DNA from: Chryseobacterium gleum
GTDB lineage: Bacteria > Bacteroidota > Bacteroidia > Flavobacteriales_D > Crocinitomicaceae
Direction: 5' to 3'
Assembly: GCA_945897805.1 (NCBI GenBank)
Contig: CAMDFX010000007.1
Coordinates: 88,856-152,855, forward strand
Length of the DNA: 64,000 nt
Positions 46,328 to 56,603 of the stretch are shown here, one piece after another. Under the pieces are notes generated by a model. That model was not told the DNA's origin. It saw nothing but the letters and a program-made list of their open reading frames with translations, and made no database searches. A program made the translations under genes and the position numbers. Each line of letters begins with the position of its first letter. Position 1 is the stretch's first letter.

Positions 46328-46340
46328 TGTTCTAATTTTG

Positions 46341-46348
46341 CAAAGTTA
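46341..46348 (-). promoter_or_regulatory. Candidate -7 element of gldJ
   Basis: TAACTTTG on the minus strand matches TAnnTTTG and gives a leader of about 8-10 nt for the first gldJ ATG. The -33 element is not evident. Confidence 0.4.
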
Positions 46349-46387
46349 CTTGCATAAACGTAAATTAAAATAAAAGTTACGTTTTTA

Positions 46388-47359
46388 TTAAAATGAAGGA
46401 CATGAGATTGTTCTCCATGTTTGTCCTTTTTTCTTACAATTCACATTATATCCAAGTGAAACTTCATGTGATCCACCTGAAATTCCATTATTTAATGTAG
46501 ATACAGTTACATCATAACTATATCCTATTTTGAATGTACCAGTATTTACGCCTAATGCTAATATAAATGCATCTCTATTTCTGAACCAAGCGCCAGCGGT
46601 GAAAGATCCATATTTCACATAAGTACCAATATTAAGTTCCATGAATCCTTGTTGATATTGGAAAATAACGTTTGGCATAATCGACGTTGTATTCATGTAT
46701 TTAGATTTCCCTCCTAATTTTATTTCTGCTCCCATGTGACCGGTTAGTCTGATAGGTAGCGGAGAGTTTGTGCCTAAAATCATCGATTCGTCAGGCATAT
46801 TTAAGTGATGAGCAGCAGCGCCAAAAAAGAAATTTTTGGAAAATCCTGCAATTCCTGCAGAAGCATCAAAAAATCCTCTTTGTCCACCTCTTTGCACATC
46901 TCCTGTTTTGTAAATAAATCCTCTTCTTGGGTCAATCATATCGCCAAACTTTAATTTATCCCAGTCTAAGAACTTTTGGTACCATGCAGCTCTAGCGCCG
47001 AAAAGCATAGTAAATTTATTTGTTACTTTTAAATGGTAAGAATAAACCAAACCAAGCATTGTGGTGTTAATTGTTCCTTGCCCTTGTTGGTCGTGTGTTG
47101 CTAATACACCAAATCCTCCAGATATATTTTTAAAATATTGGTCGTATGAGGCACTGTACGTGACATAATTTGCTGATAGTCGTGGCCACTCATTTCTGTA
47201 GTTTAGTCCAAACCTTGCACATCTATTTGTTCCAGCAAATGCCGGATTTAAATAAATGGGGTTGGCATAAAACTGTGTGAAGGTTGGGTCTTGTCCATAA
47301 ACCTCGTTTTTACAGCTTAAGCCAATCAATATGATTACTAAGTATTTAAGTTTTTCCAT
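46388..47359 (-). CDS. PorP/SprF family type IX secretion membrane protein
   Basis: A 323-residue outer-membrane barrel protein. A signal peptide (about 1-23, ending VYGQ) is followed by DPTFTQFYANPIYLNPAFAG, the family opening. The protein ends with KIGYSYDVTVSTLNNGISGGSHEVSLGYN, which is clearly homologous to the SprF-like protein at 29-30 kb. Lying between gldJ and porU in the core T9SS neighbourhood, it may be the general PorP rather than a substrate-dedicated SprF. It precedes gldJ in the same orientation (60 nt). Confidence 0.9.
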   Translation of the reverse strand: MEKLKYLVIILIGLSCKNEVYGQDPTFTQFYANPIYLNPAFAGTNRCARFGLNYRNEWPRLSANYVTYSASYDQYFKNISGGFGVLATHDQQGQGTINTTMLGLVYSYHLKVTNKFTMLFGARAAWYQKFLDWDKLKFGDMIDPRRGFIYKTGDVQRGGQRGFFDASAGIAGFSKNFFFGAAAHHLNMPDESMILGTNSPLPIRLTGHMGAEIKLGGKSKYMNTTSIMPNVIFQYQQGFMELNIGTYVKYGSFTAGAWFRNRDAFILALGVNTGTFKIGYSYDVTVSTLNNGISGGSHEVSLGYNVNCKKKGQTWRTISCPSF

Positions 47360-47521
47360 TCAATTCTGAATAATAGCAAATTAGTACTACAACGCAATTT
47401 TCACGACAATGTTACAAAAAAAAAACAAATTGATGCTACTAAAATGATAATTCAGTAGCAATAAATGAATATTGTACGCGTTTTTAGTGATTATGTAATC
47501 CTTTTTTTAGACATTTGTACC

Positions 47522-50500
47522 ATGAGATTGAATTTCAAAATATCCATTTTTAAGTTGTTTTTTTACTCGCTTTTTACGTTATGTTCTCTTCTTTTCAGTA
47601 CAAAAGTATTTGCGCAAAACAATTCTTATGATATTGTTATTCCATGGAATGCCTCAAAAAAAGTGATTATTAACGAGCAAGAATTTTTCATGCCTTCTAT
47701 ACAACACCAAGGCTATGATGGTAAAAATCCCTTTTTCGCTTGGCAAACTAAAATTAATCAATATTCCGACTATAATATAAATGTTGAAAATTTAACATTT
47801 TATGATGCAAGCAATGAAGATTTAACATTTCTCAGTTTTAATAGAATAGAAATCCCTAAAGAACCACAGATTTACACTACTTGTAGTAAATCTAGAGCAG
47901 ATAAGTTCCTGCACGTGTCAATGAATCCTTTTGTTATGATAAATGGAGTTGCAAAAAGAATTGCGACTTTTAAAGTTGTTGTCACTTCAAAAACTCTTCC
48001 TGCTTCAAGTAAAGATTTTGTTGGTTCTTCTGTATTGGGAGATATAGAGAGTGACTGGTATAAAATTTCTGTTAATAAAGATGGTATTTATAAATTAGAT
48101 AAAGCCTTCTTGAGTTCAGTCGGAATAGATGTTGAAAACTTAGATCCTTCGCATATTAATATATACGGTAATGGTAATGGAAAGCTTCCTGAGTTAAATA
48201 GTGTTTTCCGCCCAGATGATTTAGTGAAAAATGATATTTTAGTTGTTGGTGAAGGAGATGGATCTTTTGATGACAATGACTATATATTGTTTCACGCATG
48301 GGGACCAAACAGAATCAATCAAGTGGGTTTTGAATTTCAGAGAGAAATGAATCCTTACAGTACTTTTTCATGTTACTTTATTAGAATTTCTGCTAATGAC
48401 TCACCTGCTAGAATTCAAAGTGAAGCATCTATTGAAACGCCAAATCAGAATGTGAACACATTCGATTATTTCGCAGTTTATGAGCAAGAATTGAAATCGC
48501 TAGTTGGCGGTGGTCAAAGATGGTATGGTGATTTATTTGATGAAGAATTAACTAAATCTTATAATTTTTATATACCACATTTGGATTTAGCTTCTCCTCC
48601 TAAATTTAGAGTTTCATTAGCAGCAAATCCAAGTTCAGGTTCAAATACTGTTCAAGTTGCCATAGGTTCTGAAATTTTAAGCAATTTTTCTTTACCAACT
48701 GTTTCTGCCGATTATGCAAGGGTTGAAAAGACATTTGAAGACGCAACACCACAAATTGCTATGCCTTTAACATTGACGATGACAGTCAATCGAAGCAGTC
48801 CATCTGTGATGACATATTTAGATAAAATTGAGATAAATGCCAGAAAAAAGTTACGTTTGACAGAAGAGCAAATGTATGTAAGAGATTTAGCATCCGTTGG
48901 CGCTGGAAAGATTAGCTCTTTTTCGGTTGATGATTTTGTCAATAATTGTTTTGTTTGGGATGTTACAAACAGGCAAAAGCCCAAGGCAGAAATTGGCACC
49001 TTGAACGGAAGTACATATAATTTTACAACTAGGACAGATTCCTTGAAAACATTTATCGTTTCAAATGGCACCAATTTTTTAGCTGCTAGTTTTGTTGGTA
49101 AAGTAGCGCCCCAAAATTTACATGCGTTGGATTATGCAGATTTATTGATTGTAACCCCTGATGTTTTCAAGAATCAAGCAGAAAGATTGGCGAATTTGCA
49201 CCGTGGAGAAGGATTATTGGTGCATGTTGTTACTCCCGAGCAAATTTACAATGAATTCTCGTCTGGAAGTCTGGATGTGACTGCCATTAAATGGTTTGCT
49301 AAAATGTTTTATGATAGAGCCAATGGAAATCCTGATTTAATGCCCAAAAATTTATTGCTGTTTGGCGATGGAACGTATGATCCAAAAAGCATCGTTTCAA
49401 ATGTAAATTATATTCCTACTTATCAAGTTGTAAGTTCTGAAAATCATATTGACGCCTTGGTTACTGATGATTATTTTGGTATGATGGACGACAATGAATC
49501 GCTTGGTAATGCAGACGCGATGGATATTGGTGTGGGTAGAATGTTGATTTCATCAGCACAAAATGCAAAAGAGCAAGTTGACAAAGTCGAGATTTATTTG
49601 AAAAATGGATCAAATTTAATTAACTCAAATCAAGACTGTTGTTCGGGAAATTCAAATTCTGATGGAACATTCGGAGATTGGAGATTGAATTATGTTCAAA
49701 TCGCTGATGATGAAGAGGGTGGGTATTTTGTAAGAGAAGATTGTGAACCACAATATGAAGAGGTAAATACCAATCATCCTGAAATGAATGCAGACAAATT
49801 ATATACTGATGCATTTGTGCAAGTTTCTGGGGCTGGTGGACAAAGGTATCCCGCCGTTTATGATGCGATTACAGAAAGGGTGCAACGAGGCGCATTAGTT
49901 GTAAATTATGTAGGTCACGGAGGCGAAGCGGGAGCAGCATTGGAGCGCATTATTACGATTCCTCAGATTTTGTCATGGAATAATTTGGATAAATTGAATT
50001 TGTTTGTTTCTGCCACTTGTGAATTTACAAAGTACGATGATCCTAATAGAGTTTCAGCTGGAGAATGGGTTTCATTGAATCCATCTGGGGGCGCAATTGC
50101 CTTGATGACAACTACTAGATCTGTTTATTTCGATGTCAATTCGACTACTGGTGAAAGGTTTTATGAAAATGTTTTTCAAAGAGATAATTTGTTTCAGCCT
50201 TTGACTTTTGGTGAAATTATGAGAAGAACAAAAAATGCTACCAATGAAGGTGTCAATAAAAGAAGTTTTACCTTAATTGGAGATCCTGCGCTTAAAATTG
50301 CATTGCCGAAATATAGAATTGTAACTGACAGTATCAACCATTTGAGCCCAAATCTGGCCAATGATACAATTGAAGCTTTGAGCAAAATGAATATCAAAGG
50401 TCATTTAGAAGATTTTAATGGAAATATTTTGACAAATTATGAAGGCATACTATCACCTTCGATATTTGATAAACCGAAAATTGGTAAAACTTTAGGCCAA

Positions 50501-51391
50501 GATCCTTCCTCACCAATCATTGAATTTTCTACCCAAAGAAATTCTATGTACAAAGGAAAAGCATCTATTAAAAATGGCTATTTTGATTTTACTTTTGTCG
50601 TCCCGAAGGATATTAATTATGCATACGGAAACGGAAAGATTTCTTACTATGCCAATAATACTGCAACTGATGCATTTGGTGAAGACAAACGATTTGTGGT
50701 TGGTGGACTAAATTCCGCAGGATTAAATGACCTTGTGCCACCCACTGTTGAATTGTATTTAAATGATATAAACTTCGTAAGTGGAGGATTAACTGATGAA
50801 AATCCAAAGTTGATTGCAGAAGTTTATGATGAAAATGGGGTGAACACAGTTGGAAACGGAATTGGCCATGATATCGTGGCTATTTTAGATAATAATACTT
50901 CAAATCCAATTGTCTTGAATGAATATTATATCGCAAATTTGGATTCATACCAAAGCGGAAAAATTTCCTATGATTTTTCAGGACTTTCGGTCGGAAATCA
51001 TACGCTGACTTTAAAGGTTTGGGATGTGAATAATAATTCGTCTGAAACTTCTGTCAATTTTTTAGTTGTAGAAAAACAAGCGATATCTTTAGACCATGTG
51101 TTGAATTATCCAAATCCATTTACTACTAAAACCCGATTTTTCTTTGAGCACAATCAGGTTTGTGAAAGTTTAGAAGCTCAAATTCAAATTTTTACTGTGT
51201 CAGGAAGACTAGTGAAAGCAATCAATCAGTCTGTCAGAACAGCAGGATTTAGAACTGAGGGTATTGATTGGGATGGCCGAGACGATTTCGGAGATCAAAT
51301 TGGCAAAGGCGTCTATGTTTACAAGATTTTAGTTAAAAATCCGAATGGAGATGTGGCAGAAAAAACCCAAAAATTAGTTTTATTAAAGTAA
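47522..51391 (+). CDS. porU: Type IX secretion system sortase PorU
   Basis: A 1289-residue cell-surface C25 (gingipain-family) protease that removes the C-terminal signal of T9SS substrates and attaches them to the surface. It has a signal peptide (about 1-32, ending VFAQ). The catalytic His lies in NYVGHGGEAGA (His799) and the catalytic Cys in SATCEFTKYDDP (Cys833). A C-terminal T9SS-type domain includes YPNPFTTKTRFFFEH and GKGVYVYKILVKN. The ATG at this position was chosen because the signal peptide starts there. PorU acts with PorV, encoded next, and with PorQ and PorZ, which are not in the window. Confidence 0.95.
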   Translation: MRLNFKISIFKLFFYSLFTLCSLLFSTKVFAQNNSYDIVIPWNASKKVIINEQEFFMPSIQHQGYDGKNPFFAWQTKINQYSDYNINVENLTFYDASNEDLTFLSFNRIEIPKEPQIYTTCSKSRADKFLHVSMNPFVMINGVAKRIATFKVVVTSKTLPASSKDFVGSSVLGDIESDWYKISVNKDGIYKLDKAFLSSVGIDVENLDPSHINIYGNGNGKLPELNSVFRPDDLVKNDILVVGEGDGSFDDNDYILFHAWGPNRINQVGFEFQREMNPYSTFSCYFIRISANDSPARIQSEASIETPNQNVNTFDYFAVYEQELKSLVGGGQRWYGDLFDEELTKSYNFYIPHLDLASPPKFRVSLAANPSSGSNTVQVAIGSEILSNFSLPTVSADYARVEKTFEDATPQIAMPLTLTMTVNRSSPSVMTYLDKIEINARKKLRLTEEQMYVRDLASVGAGKISSFSVDDFVNNCFVWDVTNRQKPKAEIGTLNGSTYNFTTRTDSLKTFIVSNGTNFLAASFVGKVAPQNLHALDYADLLIVTPDVFKNQAERLANLHRGEGLLVHVVTPEQIYNEFSSGSLDVTAIKWFAKMFYDRANGNPDLMPKNLLLFGDGTYDPKSIVSNVNYIPTYQVVSSENHIDALVTDDYFGMMDDNESLGNADAMDIGVGRMLISSAQNAKEQVDKVEIYLKNGSNLINSNQDCCSGNSNSDGTFGDWRLNYVQIADDEEGGYFVREDCEPQYEEVNTNHPEMNADKLYTDAFVQVSGAGGQRYPAVYDAITERVQRGALVVNYVGHGGEAGAALERIITIPQILSWNNLDKLNLFVSATCEFTKYDDPNRVSAGEWVSLNPSGGAIALMTTTRSVYFDVNSTTGERFYENVFQRDNLFQPLTFGEIMRRTKNATNEGVNKRSFTLIGDPALKIALPKYRIVTDSINHLSPNLANDTIEALSKMNIKGHLEDFNGNILTNYEGILSPSIFDKPKIGKTLGQDPSSPIIEFSTQRNSMYKGKASIKNGYFDFTFVVPKDINYAYGNGKISYYANNTATDAFGEDKRFVVGGLNSAGLNDLVPPTVELYLNDINFVSGGLTDENPKLIAEVYDENGVNTVGNGIGHDIVAILDNNTSNPIVLNEYYIANLDSYQSGKISYDFSGLSVGNHTLTLKVWDVNNNSSETSVNFLVVEKQAISLDHVLNYPNPFTTKTRFFFEHNQVCESLEAQIQIFTVSGRLVKAINQSVRTAGFRTEGIDWDGRDDFGDQIGKGVYVYKILVKNPNGDVAEKTQKLVLLK

Positions 51392-51419
51392 ATACCACAA
51401 TAAAAGTATTGGTTTTGCG

Positions 51420-51427
51420 TATATTTG
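51420..51427 (+). promoter_or_regulatory. Candidate -7 element of porV
   Basis: TATATTTG matches TAnnTTTG and lies between an upstream in-frame ATG-like start and the ATG at 51455, supporting the latter. A properly spaced -33 TTG is lacking. Confidence 0.4.
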
Positions 51428-51454
51428 TTTTCTGATTCGTTTTATATCATATTT

Positions 51455-52723
51455 ATGTTAAAAAAAATAAGCTTTATCTTTTTAGTTTCTGCACCATTGG
51501 TTTTGATGGCGCAACCGAATAGTTCAGGCGCTTCAAATACAGATTTGCAGTTGAATACCATAACTACTGCAATGCCATTTATGAGTATCACGCCAGATTC
51601 TAGAGCAGGTGCGATGGGAGATGCGGGCACAGCTTTGAGTGCTAATTCTCATTCAATATTTTGGAATACAGCCATGTTGAACTTCTCAAAAGAAGATGCT
51701 GAAATTAGTGTTTCATATACGCCGTGGTTGAGACAATTGACTAACGATATGTCTTTGTCATACGTTTCTGGCTACAAGAGAATTGGAACAAGACATGCTG
51801 TTACTGGTGCTTTGCGCTTTTTCAGTTTAGGGGAAATTACTTTTACAGATAATTCAGGAACTAAAATTAGAGACGACAAGCCTTCAGAATTTGAAGTTGC
51901 TGGAGGTTATGCATTCAAATTGGCTGACAAATTTAGTATTGGAATTAATGGAAAATTTGCTTATTCAAATTTGACAGGTGGTTTAGTTACAGCAGGTAAT
52001 ACAAGTAAAGCAGGAGTTGCAGGAGCTTCTGATATTTCTTTTGTTTATTACAATGATGAAGCTGAATTAGGAGGAAAGTCAGGTGTTTTTTCCATGGGAG
52101 CAACAATCAATAACATCGGAAATAAAATTGCATATTCTGAAGTTAGCACAGATCAGAGAGACTTTTTACCAATGAATTTGAAATTGGGTACTGCATATAC
52201 AAGGAATTTTGATAAATTCAATAGCCTTACTTTGGCATTGGATTTTCAAAAGTTATTGGTTCCAACTCCACCAATAAGAGACGCAGTGACAGGGGAAATT
52301 GTTTCAGGAAAAAACAACAATATTGGTGTAATTTCAGGAATGCTGCAATCATTTGGTGATGCGCCAGGGCAGCTTGAGGTAGATGATCAAGGAGATTTTA
52401 TCCAAGATGCCAGTGGTAAATTCCAAGTCAAGAAAGGTTCTAAACTGAAAGAAGAATTGAGAGAAATCAATATAGCAACAGGTTTAGAATATTGGTACAA
52501 CAATATGTTTGCAATCAGAGGTGGTTTCTTCTATGAGCATTACACAAAAGGTTCTCGTCAATATTTCAACGCAGGAATTGGTTTGAAATATAAAATTATT
52601 GGAATTGATATTTCGTATTTGGCTGCATTGAGACAAGGAAATCCTTTGGCGAATACAGTTCGATTTACTTTGCGTTTTCAAATTGGAAATACTGCAAAAT
52701 CAAATGAAAGTGCTCCTGAATAA
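51455..52723 (+). CDS. porV: Type IX secretion system outer membrane channel protein PorV
   Basis: A 422-residue FadL-like outer-membrane barrel (also called LptO). A signal peptide (about 1-19, ending LMAQ) precedes PFMSITPDSRAGAMGDAGTALSAN, the PorV/PorQ hallmark that forms the plug. Fourteen-strand barrel features follow, with a final strand VRFTLRFQIGN. PorV collects substrates from the SprA translocon and delivers them to PorU for processing. It lies 63 nt after porU, and ispF starts on the base after its stop codon. Confidence 0.93.
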   Translation: MLKKISFIFLVSAPLVLMAQPNSSGASNTDLQLNTITTAMPFMSITPDSRAGAMGDAGTALSANSHSIFWNTAMLNFSKEDAEISVSYTPWLRQLTNDMSLSYVSGYKRIGTRHAVTGALRFFSLGEITFTDNSGTKIRDDKPSEFEVAGGYAFKLADKFSIGINGKFAYSNLTGGLVTAGNTSKAGVAGASDISFVYYNDEAELGGKSGVFSMGATINNIGNKIAYSEVSTDQRDFLPMNLKLGTAYTRNFDKFNSLTLALDFQKLLVPTPPIRDAVTGEIVSGKNNNIGVISGMLQSFGDAPGQLEVDDQGDFIQDASGKFQVKKGSKLKEELREINIATGLEYWYNNMFAIRGGFFYEHYTKGSRQYFNAGIGLKYKIIGIDISYLAALRQGNPLANTVRFTLRFQIGNTAKSNESAPE

Positions 52724-53209
52724 ATGAATATACGCATAGGTTTTGGTGTTGATGTTCACCGTTTGGCTGATGGATTGACTTTGATGATTGGAGGAAAAGA
52801 AATTCCTTCCACTTTTGGAGCAGTTGGTCATTCGGATGCAGACGTTTTGCTTCATGCAATCAGCGATGCGCTTTTAGGAGCAGCAAATTTGAGAGATATT
52901 GGATACCATTTTTCAGATACAGATCCACAATTCAAAGGAATTGATAGCAAATTATTACTTGCTAAAGTATATGATTTGATTGCCGCTAAGGGCTTCTATG
53001 TGGTTAATATTGATTGTACAGTTATTCTTGAAAAGCCTAAATTGAATCCGCATATACCAGATATGATGGAGATTATTGCAAATATTTTAAAGGTAACCAC
53101 CGAAGAAGTTTCTTTGAAAGCAACAACGCATGAGAAAGTAGATTCTTTTGGCGAAGGAAAAGCAATCAAAGCGTATGCTGTTTGTTTGCTAGATAAAAAA
53201 TTAGATTAA
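52724..53209 (+). CDS. ispF: 2-C-methyl-D-erythritol 2,4-cyclodiphosphate synthase
   Basis: A 161-residue trimeric zinc enzyme of the MEP isoprenoid pathway. Zinc ligands Asp10 and His12 (GVDVHR) and His44 (GHSDADVLLHAI) are in place. GYHFSDTDPQFKGIDS and the ATTHEKVDSFGEGKAI ending complete the family. It directly abuts the porV stop codon, so it should be translated from the porV message; pathway and T9SS are functionally unrelated. Confidence 0.95.
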   Translation: MNIRIGFGVDVHRLADGLTLMIGGKEIPSTFGAVGHSDADVLLHAISDALLGAANLRDIGYHFSDTDPQFKGIDSKLLLAKVYDLIAAKGFYVVNIDCTVILEKPKLNPHIPDMMEIIANILKVTTEEVSLKATTHEKVDSFGEGKAIKAYAVCLLDKKLD

Positions 53210-53211
53210 AA

Positions 53212-53235
53212 AAGGAATCAATTTCTTGATTCCTT
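53212..53235 (-). terminator. Intrinsic terminator of the small membrane protein gene
   Basis: A 10-bp perfect stem AAGGAATCAA / TTGATTCCTT around a TTTC loop; leftward it is followed by TTTTTTAATC. Rightward no T-run follows, so it acts mainly for the leftward gene but might slow ispF read-through. Confidence 0.7.
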
Positions 53236-53302
53236 CTAGCTAAAAATAAAAACCCCAACATACTCCACGAAAATCAAGGTTTCTATTTTTGATTGCATTC
53301 TT

Positions 53303-53584
53303 CTAGTAGATAGTATAAAATATGATCATTATTAAATCAATAATTACGCATATACTTGCCGAATTTATTATCCATTTCATTGGTGAAACCGAGAGCAATA
53401 AGCTCAATGTTATCATGGTCGGAATTAAAATTAGAGTGAGTGAAAACACACTTTCAATCGCTCCTAAACCCACAGCAATTCCTCCCAAGCAACCAATCAT
53501 TAAAATTATCAAACTGATTATTCCGAAACGGTTAAATTCGGTTCCTTTGTATATTCCCTCCGGATTTTCTGAAGATTGACTCAT
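53303..53584 (-). CDS. Small membrane protein, unrecognised
   Basis: 93 residues with three hydrophobic segments (about 21-41, 46-66, 72-92) after a polar N-terminus MSQSSENPEGIYKG. The glycine-rich first segment GCLGGIAVGLGAIES is reminiscent of DUF4190-type tandem helices, but the similarity is weak. A terminator lies downstream, supporting a real gene. Function unknown. Confidence 0.6.
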   Translation of the reverse strand: MSQSSENPEGIYKGTEFNRFGIISLIILMIGCLGGIAVGLGAIESVFSLTLILIPTMITLSLLLSVSPMKWIINSASICVIIDLIMIIFYTIY

Positions 53585-53702
53585 ATAATATCGTTTTTTT
53601 GTTTAGAACAAATTTCCGTTCAAATCTTGAAGAAGGAAATGACGATTGTTAGGTTTTAAATTGATATTAATCAGTTTTTCGCTTTAAGCAGAATTTATTC
53701 TT

Positions 53703-53710
53703 TAATTTTG
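53703..53710 (+). promoter_or_regulatory. Candidate -7 element of the SDR gene
   Basis: TAATTTTG matches TAnnTTTG. It overlaps an upstream in-frame TTG and so favours the ATG at 53732 as the true start. Confidence 0.4.
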
Positions 53711-53731
53711 AAGTCTATAAATGAAATTTCT

Positions 53732-54529
53732 ATGAGTTATTTTCAAGGGAAAATTGCATGGGTTACAGGTGCATCATCAGGAATTGGTAAAGCAATATGT
53801 GAAGCTTTAGCCAAAAATGGTGCAATTGTGGTTTTGTCTGCGAGGAACGAAAAAATGTTATTTGAAGTTCGGGAACAACTAGAAAATCCAGCTCAACATT
53901 TTGTACTTCCGCTGGATTTAGAAAACATGGAAAGTTTCTCATCGAAAGTGGATCAAATCATTGAGAGATTCGGAAAAATTGATTTTCTTTTCAATAATGG
54001 AGGTTTGAGTCAGCGTTCAACTGTTGCTGAAACACCGATTGAAGTTGATCGCAGAATTATGGAAATCAACTATTTTGGAAATATAGCATTGGCAAAAGCC
54101 GTCTTACCTCATTTTATTGAGCAACAATCAGGACATTTTGTAATTACTTCAAGTATTGCAGGGAAATTTGGGTTTTATTTGAGATCTGCCTACAGCGCTT
54201 CTAAACATGCGTTGCAAGGTTTTTATGAAAGTTTAGCCCTTGAAGAAGCCCAAAATAATATTTTTGTGACCATTTCTTGTCCTGGAAAAATTAATACACC
54301 TATTTCTACTAATGCACTTACGGCTTCGGGTGAAAAGCATGGAATAATGGATCACAATCAAGCAACAGGAATGTCAGCTGAAGAGTGTGTGTCGATTTTA
54401 TTGAATGCTGTTTCGAAGAAAAAAAGAGAAATATTAATTGGTAACAAAGAAACTTTGGCAGTCATTTTGAGACGATTCTTGCCTCAAAAACTGTTTTGGA
54501 ATATTATAAAAAAACAAAAGGCAACTTAA
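53732..54529 (+). CDS. SDR family NAD(P)-dependent oxidoreductase
   Basis: A 265-residue classical short-chain dehydrogenase. The cofactor motif TGASSGIG (12-19) is followed by an NNGG motif, equivalent to the usual NNAG. The catalytic set is Ser of VITSSIAG, then Tyr and Lys of YSASKHAL. The sequence around PGKINTPISTNAL resembles DHRS7-like enzymes. Substrate is unknown. The stop codon lies inside a hairpin that terminates the convergent purC gene. Confidence 0.88.
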   Translation: MSYFQGKIAWVTGASSGIGKAICEALAKNGAIVVLSARNEKMLFEVREQLENPAQHFVLPLDLENMESFSSKVDQIIERFGKIDFLFNNGGLSQRSTVAETPIEVDRRIMEINYFGNIALAKAVLPHFIEQQSGHFVITSSIAGKFGFYLRSAYSASKHALQGFYESLALEEAQNNIFVTISCPGKINTPISTNALTASGEKHGIMDHNQATGMSAEECVSILLNAVSKKKREILIGNKETLAVILRRFLPQKLFWNIIKKQKAT

Positions 54530-54539
54530 TAAGTTGCCT
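54507..54539 (-). terminator. Intrinsic terminator of the purC-phoH unit
   Basis: AGGCAACTT (54519-54527) pairs with AAGTTGCCT (54531-54539) across a 3-nt loop. Leftward it runs into TTTGTTTTTTT. It overlaps the stop codon of the convergent SDR gene. Confidence 0.82.
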
Positions 54540-54562
54540 CTGTTGAAGTCTTAATTTTGTGA

Positions 54563-55519
54563 TTAAATCAAGTTTTTCTCTTTTAAAAATTGAACAACAT
54601 TTTTTTCAATTCTTGCTTCGATATTTGAATTATCCGCTTTCTCGAATGGTTTTCCAATGATTTTTTCATAAAGTTCAATGTATCTTTCAGTGATTACATC
54701 AACAAATTCATCAGGCATATCAGGCATAATTTGACCTTCTAATCCTTGGAAATCGTTTTCAATTAACCATTGTCGCACAAATTCTTTCGATAATTGCTTT
54801 TGTTCTTCACCTTTTTCCTGTCTTTCGGCATAACCATCAGCATAAAAATAGCGTGAAGAATCAGGAGTATGAATTTCATCAATCAAGTAAACTTTGCCAT
54901 CTTTTATTCCAAATTCATATTTCGTATCAACCAGAATTAAACCTCTGGCAGCAGCCATTTCAGTTCCTCTTTGAAACAAAGCACGCGTGTAATTTTCTAA
55001 TTGAACGTAAATTTCTTCAGCAACAATATTTTGCCCAATTATTTCTTCCCTTGAAATGTCTTCATCATGTCCCTCTTCTGCTTTTGAAGCAGGCGTAATA
55101 ATTGGCGTTGGAAATTTGTCATTTTCTTTCATTCCTTCTGGCAATGGAACACCGCATAAAATACGTTTTCCTGACTTGTATTCTCTTGCACTGTGTCCCG
55201 CTAAGTAACCACGAATCACCATTTCAACTCGAATAGGTTCGCATTTTAATCCGATAGCCACGCAAGGATCAGGAGTACCAATCAACCAATTTGGAACAAT
55301 GTCTCTCGTCGCTTCCAAAAACATCGTTGCAACTTGGTTTAAAACTTGCCCTTTGTAAGGAATTCCTTTGGGTAGAATGTGATCAAAAGCAGAAATTCGG
55401 TCAGAAGCTATCATCACTAAAACATCATTTTTAAGTGAGTAAACTTCGCGTACTTTGCCTTTGTAAATCGCTTCCTGATTTGGAAAATTGTAATTTGTAT
55501 CTGTAATTGTTTGATTCAT
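54563..55519 (-). CDS. purC: Phosphoribosylaminoimidazole-succinocarboxamide synthase
   Basis: A 318-residue SAICAR synthetase of purine biosynthesis. [11 protein letters not shown] near residue 19 is the ATP-binding opening. [37 protein letters not shown], and [15 protein letters not shown] with [11 protein letters not shown] identify the long form of the enzyme found in Bacteroidota and eukaryotes. It follows phoH by 10 nt and ends in a terminator. Confidence 0.95.
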   Translation of the reverse strand: MNQTITDTNYNFPNQEAIYKGKVREVYSLKNDVLVMIASDRISAFDHILPKGIPYKGQVLNQVATMFLEATRDIVPNWLIGTPDPCVAIGLKCEPIRVEMVIRGYLAGHSAREYKSGKRILCGVPLPEGMKENDKFPTPIITPASKAEEGHDEDISREEIIGQNIVAEEIYVQLENYTRALFQRGTEMAAARGLILVDTKYEFGIKDGKVYLIDEIHTPDSSRYFYADGYAERQEKGEEQKQLSKEFVRQWLIENDFQGLEGQIMPDMPDEFVDVITERYIELYEKIIGKPFEKADNSNIEARIEKNVVQFLKEKNLI

Positions 55520-55529
55520 TTTTTTGAAT

Positions 55530-56510
55530 TTATGCTTTGTCTTTTTCGTCTTTCAATTTTTGTTCGGCAATTTCAGCTTTTTCAAAAGCATCAATTATTT
55601 TCTTCACCAATGGATGTCTAATTACATCACTTTGATTCAATCTGATAATTTCAATTCCATCGATATCTTTCAGCGCATCAAGCGCATAAGAAAGACCTGA
55701 TCTTTGTTTTCTTGGTAAATCTATTTGAGACATATCGCCTGTAATGACGAAGTTTGCAGTTTGTCCCATGCGTGTTAAAAACATTTTCATTTGCATGACA
55801 GTTGCGTTTTGAGCTTCGTCAAGAATTACAAATGCTTTGTCTAGCGTTCTTCCTCTCATGAATGCCAGTGGCGCAATTTCAATGATTCCAATGTCAATCA
55901 AATCCGCTAATTTTTCTGGTGGAATCATATCGCGCAGCGCATCGTAAAGCGGCATCATGTATGGATCTAATTTTTCCTTCATATCGCCTGGCAGAAAACC
56001 TAAATTTTCACCAGCTTCTACGGCAGGACGGGTAAGAATAATTCTTTTAATTTCCTTGGCTTTTAGCGCACGAACGGCCAGCGCAACTGCTGTGTATGTT
56101 TTTCCTGTGCCAGCCGGTCCAACCGCGAAAACCATGTCATTTTCATTGACCGCTTTGACCAATTTTCTTTGGTTGATCGTTTTCGCTTTTATTTTTACAC
56201 CACCATTTCCATGAACAAGCGTTTCTGAGCCATCGTTAGTTTCGGGCTTTGTTCCATCGTCAAACATGATTTGTTCAATGGCATTTTCAGTAATTTGATT
56301 GAATTTATTAAAATACTTTAAAATCATCTGAAATTTAATCTCGAAAATCGCCATTACTTCTGCGTCACCGACAATGGTAATCACATTTCCACGAGATACA
56401 ATCTTTAGTTTTGGAAAAAAACTTTTGATTTTTGACAAGTTAATATTGTTGACACCAAATAATTCAACGGGATTTATTCCTTCAATTTCTATATTTTTCT
56501 CCAAGTTCAA
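55530..56510 (-). CDS. PhoH family protein (PhoH-like ATPase)
   Basis: A 326-residue cytosolic P-loop ATPase. An N-terminal KH-like region (about 35-75, [12 protein letters not shown]) precedes the PhoH domain. Walker A is GPAGTGKT (131-138) and Walker B is VILDEAQN. The block [18 protein letters not shown] completes the family. PhoH-like proteins are linked to RNA metabolism together with YbeY in other bacteria, though their precise role is unsettled. It heads the phoH-purC unit from a promoter in the divergent gap. Confidence 0.9.
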   Translation of the reverse strand: MNLEKNIEIEGINPVELFGVNNINLSKIKSFFPKLKIVSRGNVITIVGDAEVMAIFEIKFQMILKYFNKFNQITENAIEQIMFDDGTKPETNDGSETLVHGNGGVKIKAKTINQRKLVKAVNENDMVFAVGPAGTGKTYTAVALAVRALKAKEIKRIILTRPAVEAGENLGFLPGDMKEKLDPYMMPLYDALRDMIPPEKLADLIDIGIIEIAPLAFMRGRTLDKAFVILDEAQNATVMQMKMFLTRMGQTANFVITGDMSQIDLPRKQRSGLSYALDALKDIDGIEIIRLNQSDVIRHPLVKKIIDAFEKAEIAEQKLKDEKDKA

Positions 56511-56535
56511 TGTTAATTTATGATGCGTTAAACTT

Positions 56536-56575
56536 TATATTTGTGGAAATAAACCTTATTTTTGAAACAAATTTA
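56536..56575. promoter_or_regulatory. Divergent -7 elements for phoH and the SAM hydrolase gene
   Basis: TATATTTG (56536-56543, plus strand) faces the SAM hydroxide adenosyltransferase gene. TAAATTTG (56568-56575, read on the minus strand) faces phoH. Both match TAnnTTTG, but -33 TTG elements are not at ideal spacing. Confidence 0.4.
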
Positions 56576-56603
56576 GGAATAATTTCTCCAAAATAATAGG
56601 AAG

